Source: Verrucomicrobiota bacterium
GTDB taxonomy: Bacteria > Verrucomicrobiota > Verrucomicrobiia > Limisphaerales > J093
NCBI GenBank assembly: GCA_029556615.1
Contig: JAKQDD010000188.1
Span: 1-55,697 of the forward strand
Reading direction: 5' to 3'
DNA length: 55,697 bases
Shown here: piece after piece, positions 15,237 through 22,759 of the stretch
How the letters are laid out: each line of letters begins with the position of its first letter
Position numbering within the stretch: position 1 is the first letter of the stretch
Notes under the pieces: generated by a model
What the model saw: only the letters and a program-made list of their open reading frames with translations
Database searches by the model: none
What the model was told of the DNA's origin: nothing
Made by a program: the position numbers and the translations under genes

Positions 15237-16145
15237 TCACGCCAGGACGAGGTCGGCGGACGCCGCGGCGGCAGGGGCGAGGGCGGGTTCGGGAGTCGGG
15301 GCGCGGCTTGCCGCCGCGATCTCAAGCAACCGCCGTTCCGTGGCGTCGATGACGTCATCGGGCGTCGACGTTCCGGCGGTGATGCCGACGTCGTCGGCGG
15401 GGTGGAACCAGGACGGGCACAAGTCAGCGGCAGTCTCGAGCGCGTGGACCCGCGGGCAATGGCGCCGGCAGGTGTCGGCGAGTTCGCGGGTGTTGTTGCT
15501 TTGGGCTCCGCCGACGACGACCACGACGTCGCATTGGCGGGCGAGGGTCAGGGCGGCTTGCTGGCGGTCCTGGGTGGCGCGGCAGACGGTATCCTGGTAT
15601 TGCACCTCGGAGTCGGGGAACCGGTGGCGGAGACGCTCGAGCAATCGGTGGACGCGTTCCAGCGGTTGGGTGGTCTGGGCGATGACGCCGAACCGGGGAC
15701 GGGGAGCGAGGCGATCGACGTCGTCCGTGTTCAACAGCACGTCGAAGGCGTCGAGGTCGCCGGTGAGTCCGCGCACCTCGACGTGCTGGGGTTGGCCGAT
15801 CACGATCGGATGGAAGCCGGCCCGCGCCAGGGCAAGGAGGGTGTCATGGGCATGGCGGACGAAGGGGCAGGTGGCTTCGAGGATCCGGAAGCCGCGGAGG
15901 GCGAGGTCGGCTTTGGCTCGTTCCGAGGCGCCATGGGCGGTGATCATGACGGTGCGGGTGCGGAGGGCGTCCGGGGTGTTGGCCTGGGCGATGCCTGCGG
16001 CGGCGAGCCGGGCGGTGACGGTGGGGTTATGGACCAGCGGCCCGAGGAGCGCGAACGGCTCGTGGCGGGCATGATCGAGGGCCAGGTGGATGGCGTTGCG
16101 GACGCCGAAGCAGAGACCAAGGTGCGAAGCGCGCAGGATCCTCAT
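15237..16145 (-). CDS. ispH: 4-hydroxy-3-methylbut-2-enyl diphosphate reductase
   Basis: About 302 residues from ATG 16145 (a GTG at 16151 is possible). IspH/LytB makes IPP and DMAPP from HMBPP at the end of the MEP pathway, using a [4Fe-4S] cluster. The three cluster cysteines are present: GLCFGVR near the N-terminus, EATCPFV about residue 93, and QDTVCRAT about residue 195. Substrate-binding His and Glu residues appear in TAHGAS and PQHVEVRG, and the Ser/Asn pair in QSNNTREL. The C-terminus ends in an Ala/Pro-rich tail. A palindrome CTTTG-N5-CAAAG lies 11 bp before the start and matches one ahead of the upstream membrane-protein/regulator operon. Confidence 0.93.
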   Translation of the reverse strand: MRILRASHLGLCFGVRNAIHLALDHARHEPFALLGPLVHNPTVTARLAAAGIAQANTPDALRTRTVMITAHGASERAKADLALRGFRILEATCPFVRHAHDTLLALARAGFHPIVIGQPQHVEVRGLTGDLDAFDVLLNTDDVDRLAPRPRFGVIAQTTQPLERVHRLLERLRHRFPDSEVQYQDTVCRATQDRQQAALTLARQCDVVVVVGGAQSNNTRELADTCRRHCPRVHALETAADLCPSWFHPADDVGITAGTSTPDDVIDATERRLLEIAAASRAPTPEPALAPAAAASADLVLA

Positions 16146-16156
16146 AGGCACTTAAT

Positions 16157-16171
16157 CTTTGTGTTGCAAAG
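16157..16171. promoter_or_regulatory. Palindromic operator candidate upstream of ispH
   Basis: CTTTG-TGTTG-CAAAG, a perfect 5+5 bp inverted repeat with 5-nt spacing, just upstream of the ispH start. The same half-sites with the same spacing occur at 17166-17180 in front of the operon that encodes a winged-helix regulator, which suggests that regulator binds both. Confidence 0.5.
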
Positions 16172-16208
16172 CATTTGGAGACAGTGACTTGATCGCGGGG
16201 GGCTGCGT

Positions 16209-16517
16209 TTAAACGCCCCGGGTCTGGCGGACAATTTCCTCGAGCAAGCCGACGTAACGGGTGAACGCCTCGCGGCCGGCCGGGGTGAGGGCGCACGTCG
16301 TGAGCGGTCTTCGCTGGCGGTAGGTCTTGGTGATGGCGATGTACCCCGCCTCCTGGAGCGTCCGCAGATGGACGCTCAAATTGCCGTCGGTCATTTGCAG
16401 CAGGTCGCGGATCTCCGTGAACGAAAGCTCCGCGTTCGCCGCCAGCAGCGACACGATCGGCAACCGGCCCTTCTCGTGGATGACCCGGTCGAGTTGGAGG
16501 AAGGGTTCCGGGTTCAC
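16209..16517 (-). CDS. Winged-helix transcriptional regulator
   Basis: A 102-residue protein from GTG 16517, overlapping the upstream membrane-protein gene by 4 bp (GTGA). It is a compact winged helix: RVIHEKGRLPIVSLLA (helix 1), LSFTEIRDLLQMTDGNLSVH (helix 2 and recognition helix), LRTLQEAGYIAITKTYRQRR (wing), then TTCALTPAGREAF with a dimerisation helix. It resembles the small ArsR/MarR-like family with the pattern LSVHLxxLExAGYI that usually partners a membrane protein. No metal-binding or ligand site is evident. It probably regulates its own operon and possibly ispH through the shared palindrome. Confidence 0.85.
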   Translation of the reverse strand: MNPEPFLQLDRVIHEKGRLPIVSLLAANAELSFTEIRDLLQMTDGNLSVHLRTLQEAGYIAITKTYRQRRPLTTCALTPAGREAFTRYVGLLEEIVRQTRGV

Positions 16518-17158
16518 AGTGCGGCGTGCGGACGTTCGGTGGAGACGAGGTAGGCTCCGTAGCCGAGGTGCAGCAGGCCAAAGCAAATCGCCATCACGCC
16601 GTGTCCCCACTGAAAGGGCTCGAGACCCGGGTTGCCCGCCGCCAGGAGGACCAGGGCCACGGCGACCATCCCCGTCCCAAACCACCTCATACCCCGGGGC
16701 ATGAAGAAACCCGCCGCGTGCATTCCACACCCGTACAGCCCGGCCCAGATCACCGGCAGCATCTGAAACGTCATCAGCCGCCAGAGGCTGGAATCGCCGG
16801 CCTCGCCCAGCAGATGCGCTCCGATCACCAGGGCCAGTCCCAGCCCGCAGGCGGCTGCCGGGGCTGCGGCGCGAACCACCCGCCGGGCGGGGGGCGACCA
16901 GAACGGCTCGGCCTCGCGGAGCGCCTGTCGTCGCACCATCAGGAAGGAGCCGGTCATGGTCACCAAGGCGATGGCCAACCAGAACAGGATGAAGCGGACG
17001 GGATGATCCACGGGCCAGAGCAGACCGGCGGCGCCGGCCGCGGTTCCTAGGGCGCCCGCCCAGAGCATCATCGGCGCCAGAGCCCGCCGGTAGACGGCGG
17101 AACGTTCCATGAGGGTGCGGATGACCTGGAGATGGTCAGCAGCCCAATTCGGTTCCAT
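16514..17158 (-). CDS. Multi-pass membrane protein, partner of winged-helix regulator
   Basis: About 214 residues from ATG 17158. A start at 17173 is possible, but the operator palindrome 17166-17180 would then overlap the first codons. There are about six hydrophobic segments (around residues 30-45, 55-75, 105-120, 130-150, 160-175 and 190-205), with an N-terminal soluble stretch (PNWAADHLQVIRTLMERS). Function unknown. The four-base overlap with the regulator gene shows translational coupling and a common job, a pairing widespread in Verrucomicrobia and Acidobacteria. Confidence 0.8.
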   Translation of the reverse strand: MEPNWAADHLQVIRTLMERSAVYRRALAPMMLWAGALGTAAGAAGLLWPVDHPVRFILFWLAIALVTMTGSFLMVRRQALREAEPFWSPPARRVVRAAAPAAACGLGLALVIGAHLLGEAGDSSLWRLMTFQMLPVIWAGLYGCGMHAAGFFMPRGMRWFGTGMVAVALVLLAAGNPGLEPFQWGHGVMAICFGLLHLGYGAYLVSTERPHAAL

Positions 17159-17165
17159 GGATTCA

Positions 17166-17180
17166 CTTTGCATAACAAAG
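17166..17180. promoter_or_regulatory. Palindromic operator candidate upstream of membrane protein/regulator operon
   Basis: CTTTG-CATAA-CAAAG, 8 bp upstream of the ATG at 17158 on the minus strand. A TTGACA hexamer on the same strand lies at 17192-17187, next to the palindrome, so a bound protein could block polymerase. It matches the site at 16157-16171. Confidence 0.55.
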
Positions 17181-17229
17181 CCTAGATGTCAAGTTTCTTT
17201 CCCGGTTCCTCGGGACTGCGTGCGTCATC

Positions 17230-17250
17230 GGTCTGAGGCGCGCCTCGCCA
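17230..17250 (+). repeat. Isolated family-1 terminus
   Basis: GGTCTGAGGCGCGCCTCGCCA is the outer end of module A of the composite family-1 repeat, here without the rest of the element. The core GAGGCGCGCCTC is a 12-bp palindrome. It lies between the divergent regulator operon and the methyltransferase gene. Confidence 0.65.
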
Positions 17251-17288
17251 GCATTGATCTCGCCCGGTTTTGGCGTAGGTTCAGTCCT

Positions 17289-18023
17289 GTGAACCGAACG
17301 GTCATCCTGGGAGTTCTCGCCCTTGGGGTTGGGACCGGGTGTCAGCCGACCGCGGTCCCCCCATCGCGCATGAGTGTCGAGGACGAATTTGCCCCTGCGC
17401 GCCGCAGCATGGTGGCGCAGCAACTGGAGGCTTCGGGACGGGACATACGGAACCCGCGGGTCTTGGCGGCGATGGCGGAGGTGCCCCGGCACGAGTTTGT
17501 GCCGGAGGCGCAGCGGAGCCGGGCGTACGCGGACCACCCGCTCCCGATTGGTTACGGGCAGACGATTTCCCAGCCCTACATTGTTGCGTTCATGACGGAG
17601 CACTTGGATCCCCGGCCGACCGATCGCGTGCTCGAGGTGGGCACCGGGTCGGGATACCAGGCCGCGGTGTTGTCGCGTCTTGTGGCTGAGGTATACACGA
17701 TCGAGATCGTCGAGCCTTTGGCCATGCGGGCGGCGGCGGACCTCCGTCGGCTCGGGTACGCGAATGTGAGTGTCCGGGCTGGCGATGGCTATGCTGGCTG
17801 GCCCGAGGCCGCGCCGTTCGACGCCATCATGGTGACCTGTGCTCCGGATCATGTGCCCGCGCCGCTGGTGGCCCAACTGCGGGAGGGCGGGCGGATGATC
17901 ATCCCGGTGGGCGGAGTCGGGGACCAGAACCTGATCGTGCTCGAGAAACGGGGCGGTGGGGTCGAACGGCGCGCGGTGCTCCCCGTCCGGTTCGTTCCGA
18001 TGACGGGACGTCTCGAGGAGTGA
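17289..18023 (+). CDS. pcm: Protein-L-isoaspartate O-methyltransferase, probably exported
   Basis: About 244 residues from GTG 17289. The N-terminus VNRTVILGVLALGVGTGC looks like a signal peptide ending in a Cys, with a weak lipobox (Gly at -3). The catalytic domain follows: PRHEFVPEAQRSRAYAD, PIGYGQTISQPYIVAFM, the SAM-binding VLEVGTGSGYQAAVLS, then GDGYAGWPEAAPFDAIMVT. PCMT methylates L-isoaspartyl residues to start repair of damaged proteins and is normally cytosolic, so the exported form suggests repair of envelope or periplasmic proteins. It stands 73 bp ahead of a radical SAM gene on the same strand. Confidence 0.9.
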   Translation: MNRTVILGVLALGVGTGCQPTAVPPSRMSVEDEFAPARRSMVAQQLEASGRDIRNPRVLAAMAEVPRHEFVPEAQRSRAYADHPLPIGYGQTISQPYIVAFMTEHLDPRPTDRVLEVGTGSGYQAAVLSRLVAEVYTIEIVEPLAMRAAADLRRLGYANVSVRAGDGYAGWPEAAPFDAIMVTCAPDHVPAPLVAQLREGGRMIIPVGGVGDQNLIVLEKRGGGVERRAVLPVRFVPMTGRLEE

Positions 18024-18165
18024 GAGTCCGCGACGCGCAGACTGGGGAGGACGGGAAACAGTTGCCGGGGGGCGAGGGAGCCCGCAGACTTGGGGCGTGG
18101 ATGGCGGCAACAGGACGACAGTCTCCGGCGGGTTTGGGCGGAGCACGGCGGCCCGGGCGGTGGAC

Positions 18166-19278
18166 ATGACCGGGAGTGTGCCGGCGCCGCGCACGAGCCC
18201 GTGGCGCCTGCTGCGGGAAGTTCTCGATCATGGCGGCCCCGGCTATCTCCAGTTCGCCATCACCAACCGCTGCAATGCGCGATGCGAGTTTTGCGGTTTT
18301 GCGGTGGACCGTCTCGATCCCGGTCAGGGACGCAGCGTCACGCTGGCGGAGGCGCAGGACGTGGTGGACATTTGCGTGCGGCGGCAGATTGGCTACCTGC
18401 TCTTCGTCGGCGGCGAACCGATGGTGCATCGGGATCTGAGGTCGATGGTGCGGTATGCCGCCCTGCGGGGCGTGCGCCCGATGATCTGTACGAACGGCTC
18501 GCTTTGGACCGAGGAGAACCTCCCGTTGTTGGCGAGCGACGGTCTGGCGAGTGTCATCATGTCGATTGACGCCACGGACGCCGCCTGCCACGAGCGCCAT
18601 CGCGGTTTGCCGGGGGTCTGCCAGAAGATCCGGCGCGCCAACGAAGTGCTGGGCGGACTCGGGGTACAGACCACGGCGAGCGTGACGGCGAGCCGGTTGA
18701 TCGACGACTACAGCCGGCTGCCTGCCTTTCTGCGGGAGCTCGGATTCCGCAGCTGCACGTTCAGTTACCCCCTGACCACGCTGGGGTCCACCTACCTGAG
18801 CTTCAGCGATTCGAAGCTTGTGGCCTACACCCCGGACGAACTGGTTGGCGTGTTCCAGCAGATCCAGCGACTGAAGCGCGCGAGCGGCTTTCCGGTGGTC
18901 AATCCGATGGAGTCCCTGGCGGAGATGCAGCGCCATATTCGCGGACAACCCGAGCGCTTCGGTTGTCTGGGGGGGCACAAGTACTTCTACCTGGACTGGA
19001 ATCTCGATCTCTACCGGTGCCACTATTGGGAGACGCCGATGTGCAGCATCTACGAGTTCGACGACTCCCGTCGGATCCGCGACGGCTGCACGCGCTGCAT
19101 GATCGATTGCTACCGCGATCCGAGCGTGCTGCAGTACGCGGCCATCAGCGCCAGCGACGCCTGGAACCACCTCCGGCGCGGCCGCCTGATCGCCGCGGCC
19201 CGACGGCTGCTGGACCGCCGCAACGTCGTCTCGCTGCGCGCGGTGTGGGAGGACCGCCAGTGGATTGAAGAGGTCTGA
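18166..19278 (+). CDS. Radical SAM protein with C-terminal cysteine cluster (SPASM-like)
   Basis: About 370 residues from ATG 18166 (a GTG at 18097 is possible). The radical SAM motif is CNARCEFC in LQFAITNRCNARCEFCGF, followed by FVGGEPMVHRDL (the GGE motif) and MICTNGSLWT. The C-terminal third has more cysteines (RFGCLGGHK, YRCHYWETPMC, DGCTRCMIDCYRD) that could bind auxiliary Fe-S clusters as in SPASM/twitch proteins. The family includes peptide-modifying enzymes and the hopanoid-biosynthesis HpnH-like group; I cannot choose among them. The TGA (19276-19278) lies inside a 22-bp family-1 repeat end shared with the convergent protease gene. Confidence 0.85.
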   Translation: MTGSVPAPRTSPWRLLREVLDHGGPGYLQFAITNRCNARCEFCGFAVDRLDPGQGRSVTLAEAQDVVDICVRRQIGYLLFVGGEPMVHRDLRSMVRYAALRGVRPMICTNGSLWTEENLPLLASDGLASVIMSIDATDAACHERHRGLPGVCQKIRRANEVLGGLGVQTTASVTASRLIDDYSRLPAFLRELGFRSCTFSYPLTTLGSTYLSFSDSKLVAYTPDELVGVFQQIQRLKRASGFPVVNPMESLAEMQRHIRGQPERFGCLGGHKYFYLDWNLDLYRCHYWETPMCSIYEFDDSRRIRDGCTRCMIDCYRDPSVLQYAAISASDAWNHLRRGRLIAAARRLLDRRNVVSLRAVWEDRQWIEEV

Positions 19279-19293
19279 GGCCGCGCCTCGCTA
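19272..19293. repeat. Family-1 terminus carrying both convergent stop codons
   Basis: GGTCTGAGGCCGCGCCTCGC followed by TA is the outer end of module A. The radical SAM gene's TGA (19276-19278, plus) and the protease gene's TAG (19293-19291, minus) both lie inside these 22 bp. No other part of the repeat is present. Confidence 0.7.
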
Positions 19294-20298
19294 GTCGATG
19301 CGCCTTTCGGTCTTGGATCGGCGCAGTCGGCAGACCAGGCCGGCCAGACACACGAGTGCGGCCGCCCACGCCGCGGCGGCCGGCTCCGGCACCAGCGTCA
19401 GCGAGTAGCCGTCGGCATTCACAATGCCCTGCACCTGGCCGAGGTAATGCCCCAGGAAGGCGTCGACGCTGACCTGGTAGGTGATCCCGTCGATTGTTGC
19501 GGTTCCGGCGGCCGAGTGCGTTCCCGCCAGGGCCAGTTGGTTGTTATGCAGGAAGAACGAGGGACCGCCCGAGTCGCCGCCGGTGGCGTAGGTGTCTCCG
19601 GGCGCGGTGTCGTAGATCATCCCGTAGCACACAGTGTCCGGGTCCTTGGTGAGCGGATTGCCATCGTCATCTCGCAGATCGACGGCCTCATGGAAGTCGA
19701 GCGTATTGATGCCGGCCGCGGGGCGGATTGGCGGGGGGACCCCGCTTCCGTCTCCTCCCACCTTGCCGACGAAGACGAGGTCGCGGTCCAGGTAATCATC
19801 CAGGTTTGGGTACGCGAGCACCGGGTAGATGGTGACGAGATCCGTCGATGGGATAGGACTTGTGAGGCGGCCGACGATCAGATCAGAGACGTAGTCGCCT
19901 CCGGAATCGGGGTCATGGTAATAGGTCCTTCCGGAGTTGTAGAAGGCGGCATCGATCGTGTAGCTCTTGAGGATGCCGGCCTGATTGACGAAGTAGAGCG
20001 AACCGCTGGCGGGGTAGTAGTGCGTGGCCGTGACGAAGTGGAGCGGGGTGAGCATGGTTGCCCACTGGAGGGTGGTCGGGCTCCAGCCCACCCCTGAGAA
20101 ATCGCAGTCGAGCGACGGAGGGACCAGACTTTGGAGGAGCGTCGGGTTCAGGGTCACCGACGCGCCGGCCGGTCCCGGAGGGAACCCGGCTGCTTCCAGG
20201 TAAAGGTCATTGGCTGCGGCCGAGTAGTTCCGAATGATGGTGGCGTGTGCTGCGGCCGTCGCCAGCCCGGTGAGTAGCAAGACCTTCCAGCATTTCAT
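19291..20298 (-). CDS. Secreted trypsin-like serine protease with PEP-CTERM anchor
   Basis: About 335 residues from ATG 20298, giving a clean signal peptide (MKCWKVLLLTGLATAAAHA); an upstream ATG at 20352 adds 18 charged residues. The catalytic domain shows TPLHFVTATHYYP (His), YVSDLIVGRL (probable Asp) and ATGGDSGGPSFFL (catalytic Ser). The C-terminus VPEPAAAAWAAALVCLAGLV followed by CRLRR is a complete PEP-CTERM signal, predicted to be processed by an exosortase at the outer surface. The trypsin fold is inferred from motif order; the His motif departs from the usual TAAHC. Its TAG stop lies in a family-1 repeat end. Confidence 0.88.
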   Translation of the reverse strand: MKCWKVLLLTGLATAAAHATIIRNYSAAANDLYLEAAGFPPGPAGASVTLNPTLLQSLVPPSLDCDFSGVGWSPTTLQWATMLTPLHFVTATHYYPASGSLYFVNQAGILKSYTIDAAFYNSGRTYYHDPDSGGDYVSDLIVGRLTSPIPSTDLVTIYPVLAYPNLDDYLDRDLVFVGKVGGDGSGVPPPIRPAAGINTLDFHEAVDLRDDDGNPLTKDPDTVCYGMIYDTAPGDTYATGGDSGGPSFFLHNNQLALAGTHSAAGTATIDGITYQVSVDAFLGHYLGQVQGIVNADGYSLTLVPEPAAAAWAAALVCLAGLVCRLRRSKTERRID

Positions 20299-20658
20299 GG
20301 CGAATCTGTTGATGAATGGGCGTCCCATAGCCGGTTTGCGGGGGTCTGTCAATCCCGGCCCGTCGGCCCGGATCCTCGCCCAAGGCGTTTGGCACGAACA
20401 TCCGCCAGCGGCTGCCGGCAGGTTTCTGGCCTTGGACAGCGCGGCGCCAAAAAATGACCGATTTTCGCCAATCTAGGACAAGGCGATGCGGGGTTGGCGG
20501 TCTATCCTCTATTGGATGAGGCCGCCGGCGGTCGGCGGGCGCGATTGGTATCGCGCGTGCCGCCGCGGTGTGCTGCGGTGGATGATCCGGGGTCGGCGGG
20601 GGGATGGAAGCGCGAGGGGGCCGGCTCCGGTGGCGGTTTTTGGGGAGATCGAAAGAGT
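20299..20658. repeat. Divergent intergenic gap with partial family-3 repeat
   Basis: This 360-bp gap separates the protease gene and the acyl-CoA synthetase gene. At about 20366-20436 the sequence CCCGGATCCTCGCCCAAGGC..ACGAACATCCGCCAGCGGCT matches the left part of family 3. The open frame that continues upstream of the synthetase ATG (from 20494) looks random. No further gene or promoter is supported. Confidence 0.55.
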
Positions 20659-22758
20659 ATGCTCGAGACACTTCTATACCCACAAACGGTGGCGGTCGTG
20701 GGGGCGTCGCGGAACCCGGAGAAGGTGGGTTATGCGTTCATGCACAACCTGACCCGATGCGGGTTCAAGGGGACCCTGGTGCCCATCAACCTCGAAGCCC
20801 CCGAGATTCTCGGGGTGAAGTGCTACAAGAGCCTCGAGGAGTATCCGGGCAAGATCGACCTCAGCGTGATCGTGGTGGGCTCGAAATGGGTCAAGGACGC
20901 GATTCAGAGCTCGATCAAGGCGGGTGCCAAGACGATCATCGTGATCACCGCCGGATTCAAGGAGGTGGGCGCGAAGGGGGCGGAGGCGGAGAAGGAGCTG
21001 GTGGAGTTGTGCAAGGCAAGCGGCGTGCGGATGATGGGGCCGAACTGCCTTGGGGTGCTCAACACGCACCATGCGATGAACGCGACGTTTGCTCCGTCTG
21101 TGCCGCCGCCGGGGCAGATTTCGGTGATCTCCCAGTCGGGAGCCTTGTGCGTGGCGATTCTGGACTGGGCTGCCAGCCAGCGTCTTGGCCTTGGGAAGGT
21201 GATCAGTTTCGGGAACAAGGCTGATTTGAACGAGGTGGATTTCATCCAGGCCCTGGCGGAGGACAAGGAGACCCGCGTGATCGCCGGTTACCTCGAGAGC
21301 ATCAAGGAGGGCGACAAGTTCCTGCGGGTGGCGGAGCAGGCGGCCGGCGTGAAGCCGGTGGTGATTCTGAAAGTCGGCGTCACCCAGGCCGGCGCCAAGG
21401 CGGCGTCCTCGCACACCGGGAGTCTGGCTGGCGCGGACATCGCCTATGGTGCCGCGTTCAAGCGGTCGGGCGTCATCCGGGCGGAGAATTTCGAGGCCCT
21501 GTTCGATTACGCTCTGGCGTTTGCCACCCAGCCGCTGCCGGCGGGCGACCGAGTGGCGGTGATCACCAACGCCGGCGGACCGGGCATCATGGCCGCGGAC
21601 GCCGCGGAGAGCGTCGGTTTGAAGATGGTGGCGCCCAGCGAAGCGGTCAAGGAGCGGCTGCGCGCCGTGCTGCCGCCGACGGCCGCGGTGGGGAATCCGG
21701 TGGATGTGATTGGGGACGCGGAGCCCGAGCGCTATATCAAGGCCTTCGAGATCCTCCAGGAGGACGACACGATTGACGCGATCATTGTGGTGGCGACGCC
21801 GCAGAACATGACGCGGCCGCTGGAATTGGCGGAGCGTCTTGCCGCCGCCAACAAGGGCAAGAAACCGCTGTTAACCGCGCTGATGGGGGGCGAGGAGGTG
21901 GCGGCGGGCAAGGCCCGTCTGATGGATCTGGGCATCCCGAACTACCCGGCCCCGGACCGTGCGGTGGCCGCGCTGCGGGCGATGGTGGACTATGCCGCCT
22001 GGCGCGGGCGTCCCCCGCGCATCGTCAACCGCTTCCCGGTCAACCGCCGCCGGGTCGATCGGGTCATCCAGTGGCATATCCGGAGCGAGGTCGAGCGCGT
22101 GGGCGAGGTCGAGGCGAAGGAAATCCTGCGGGCTTACGACTTCAAGATCCTGGGCGGCGCCCTGGCCCAGGATGCGGCCGAGGCGGTCGAGATTGCCGAT
22201 CGGATTGGCTATCCGGTGGTGCTGAAGATCACCTCGCCGGACATCGTCCACAAGTCGGACTTCGGCGGGGTCCGTGTCAATCTGGCGAACGCGGAGCAGG
22301 TGCGGGACGCCTTCGATCTGATGATGCTGCGGGTGCAGCGGCGTGCTCCGAACGCGTTCATCCGGGGGGCTTACGTCGAGAAGATGGGTCACCGGGGGCG
22401 GGAGGTCATCCTGGGAATGACCCGCGATCCGCAGTTCGGGCCGATGCTGATGTTCGGCTTGGGGGGCATTTTTGTGGAGGTGATGAAGGACGTCACGTTC
22501 TATCTTGCCCCGATCACGCAGGAGGAGGCGATGCACATGCTGATGGGGACGCGTTCGTACGCGTTGCTGAAAGGGGCCCGCGGGCAGGCGCCGGTGGACC
22601 TGATGGCGATTGCCAGCGCGCTGCAGCGCATCAGCCAGCTCGCGACCGATTATCCGGAAATCAAGGAACTCGACATCAACCCGTTCATCGTCGGCGAGGT
22701 GGGCACCGAAGCCTACGCCGCGGATGCGCGCATGACTCTGGCGAAAGTGGGAAACTAG
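20659..22758 (+). CDS. ADP-forming acyl-CoA (acetate-CoA) ligase, fused alpha-beta subunits
   Basis: About 699 residues from ATG 20659. The N-terminal half is the CoA-binding/ligase part: LYPQTVAVVGASRNPEKVGY, VRMMGPNCLGVLNT, QISVISQSGALCVAILDW, and KAASSHTGSLAGADIAYGAA with the phospho-His. The C-terminal half is the ATP-grasp beta part: GYPVVLKITSPDIVHKSDFG, FGPMLMFGLGGIFVEVMKDV and a final ELDINPF. The enzyme interconverts acyl-CoA + ADP + Pi and acid + ATP. The same scaffold forms the non-catalytic part of Pat-type protein acetyltransferases, but this protein has no GNAT domain. The next gene starts 1 nt after its stop and supplies one, so they are co-translated. Confidence 0.93.
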   Translation: MLETLLYPQTVAVVGASRNPEKVGYAFMHNLTRCGFKGTLVPINLEAPEILGVKCYKSLEEYPGKIDLSVIVVGSKWVKDAIQSSIKAGAKTIIVITAGFKEVGAKGAEAEKELVELCKASGVRMMGPNCLGVLNTHHAMNATFAPSVPPPGQISVISQSGALCVAILDWAASQRLGLGKVISFGNKADLNEVDFIQALAEDKETRVIAGYLESIKEGDKFLRVAEQAAGVKPVVILKVGVTQAGAKAASSHTGSLAGADIAYGAAFKRSGVIRAENFEALFDYALAFATQPLPAGDRVAVITNAGGPGIMAADAAESVGLKMVAPSEAVKERLRAVLPPTAAVGNPVDVIGDAEPERYIKAFEILQEDDTIDAIIVVATPQNMTRPLELAERLAAANKGKKPLLTALMGGEEVAAGKARLMDLGIPNYPAPDRAVAALRAMVDYAAWRGRPPRIVNRFPVNRRRVDRVIQWHIRSEVERVGEVEAKEILRAYDFKILGGALAQDAAEAVEIADRIGYPVVLKITSPDIVHKSDFGGVRVNLANAEQVRDAFDLMMLRVQRRAPNAFIRGAYVEKMGHRGREVILGMTRDPQFGPMLMFGLGGIFVEVMKDVTFYLAPITQEEAMHMLMGTRSYALLKGARGQAPVDLMAIASALQRISQLATDYPEIKELDINPFIVGEVGTEAYAADARMTLAKVGN

Positions 22759-22759
22759 C

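Noticed and set aside
14988..16187. A 399-codon plus-strand frame over a family-3 repeat and ispH.
   Set aside because: Antisense to ispH and starting in repeat sequence; Gly/Glu/Arg-rich shadow composition.
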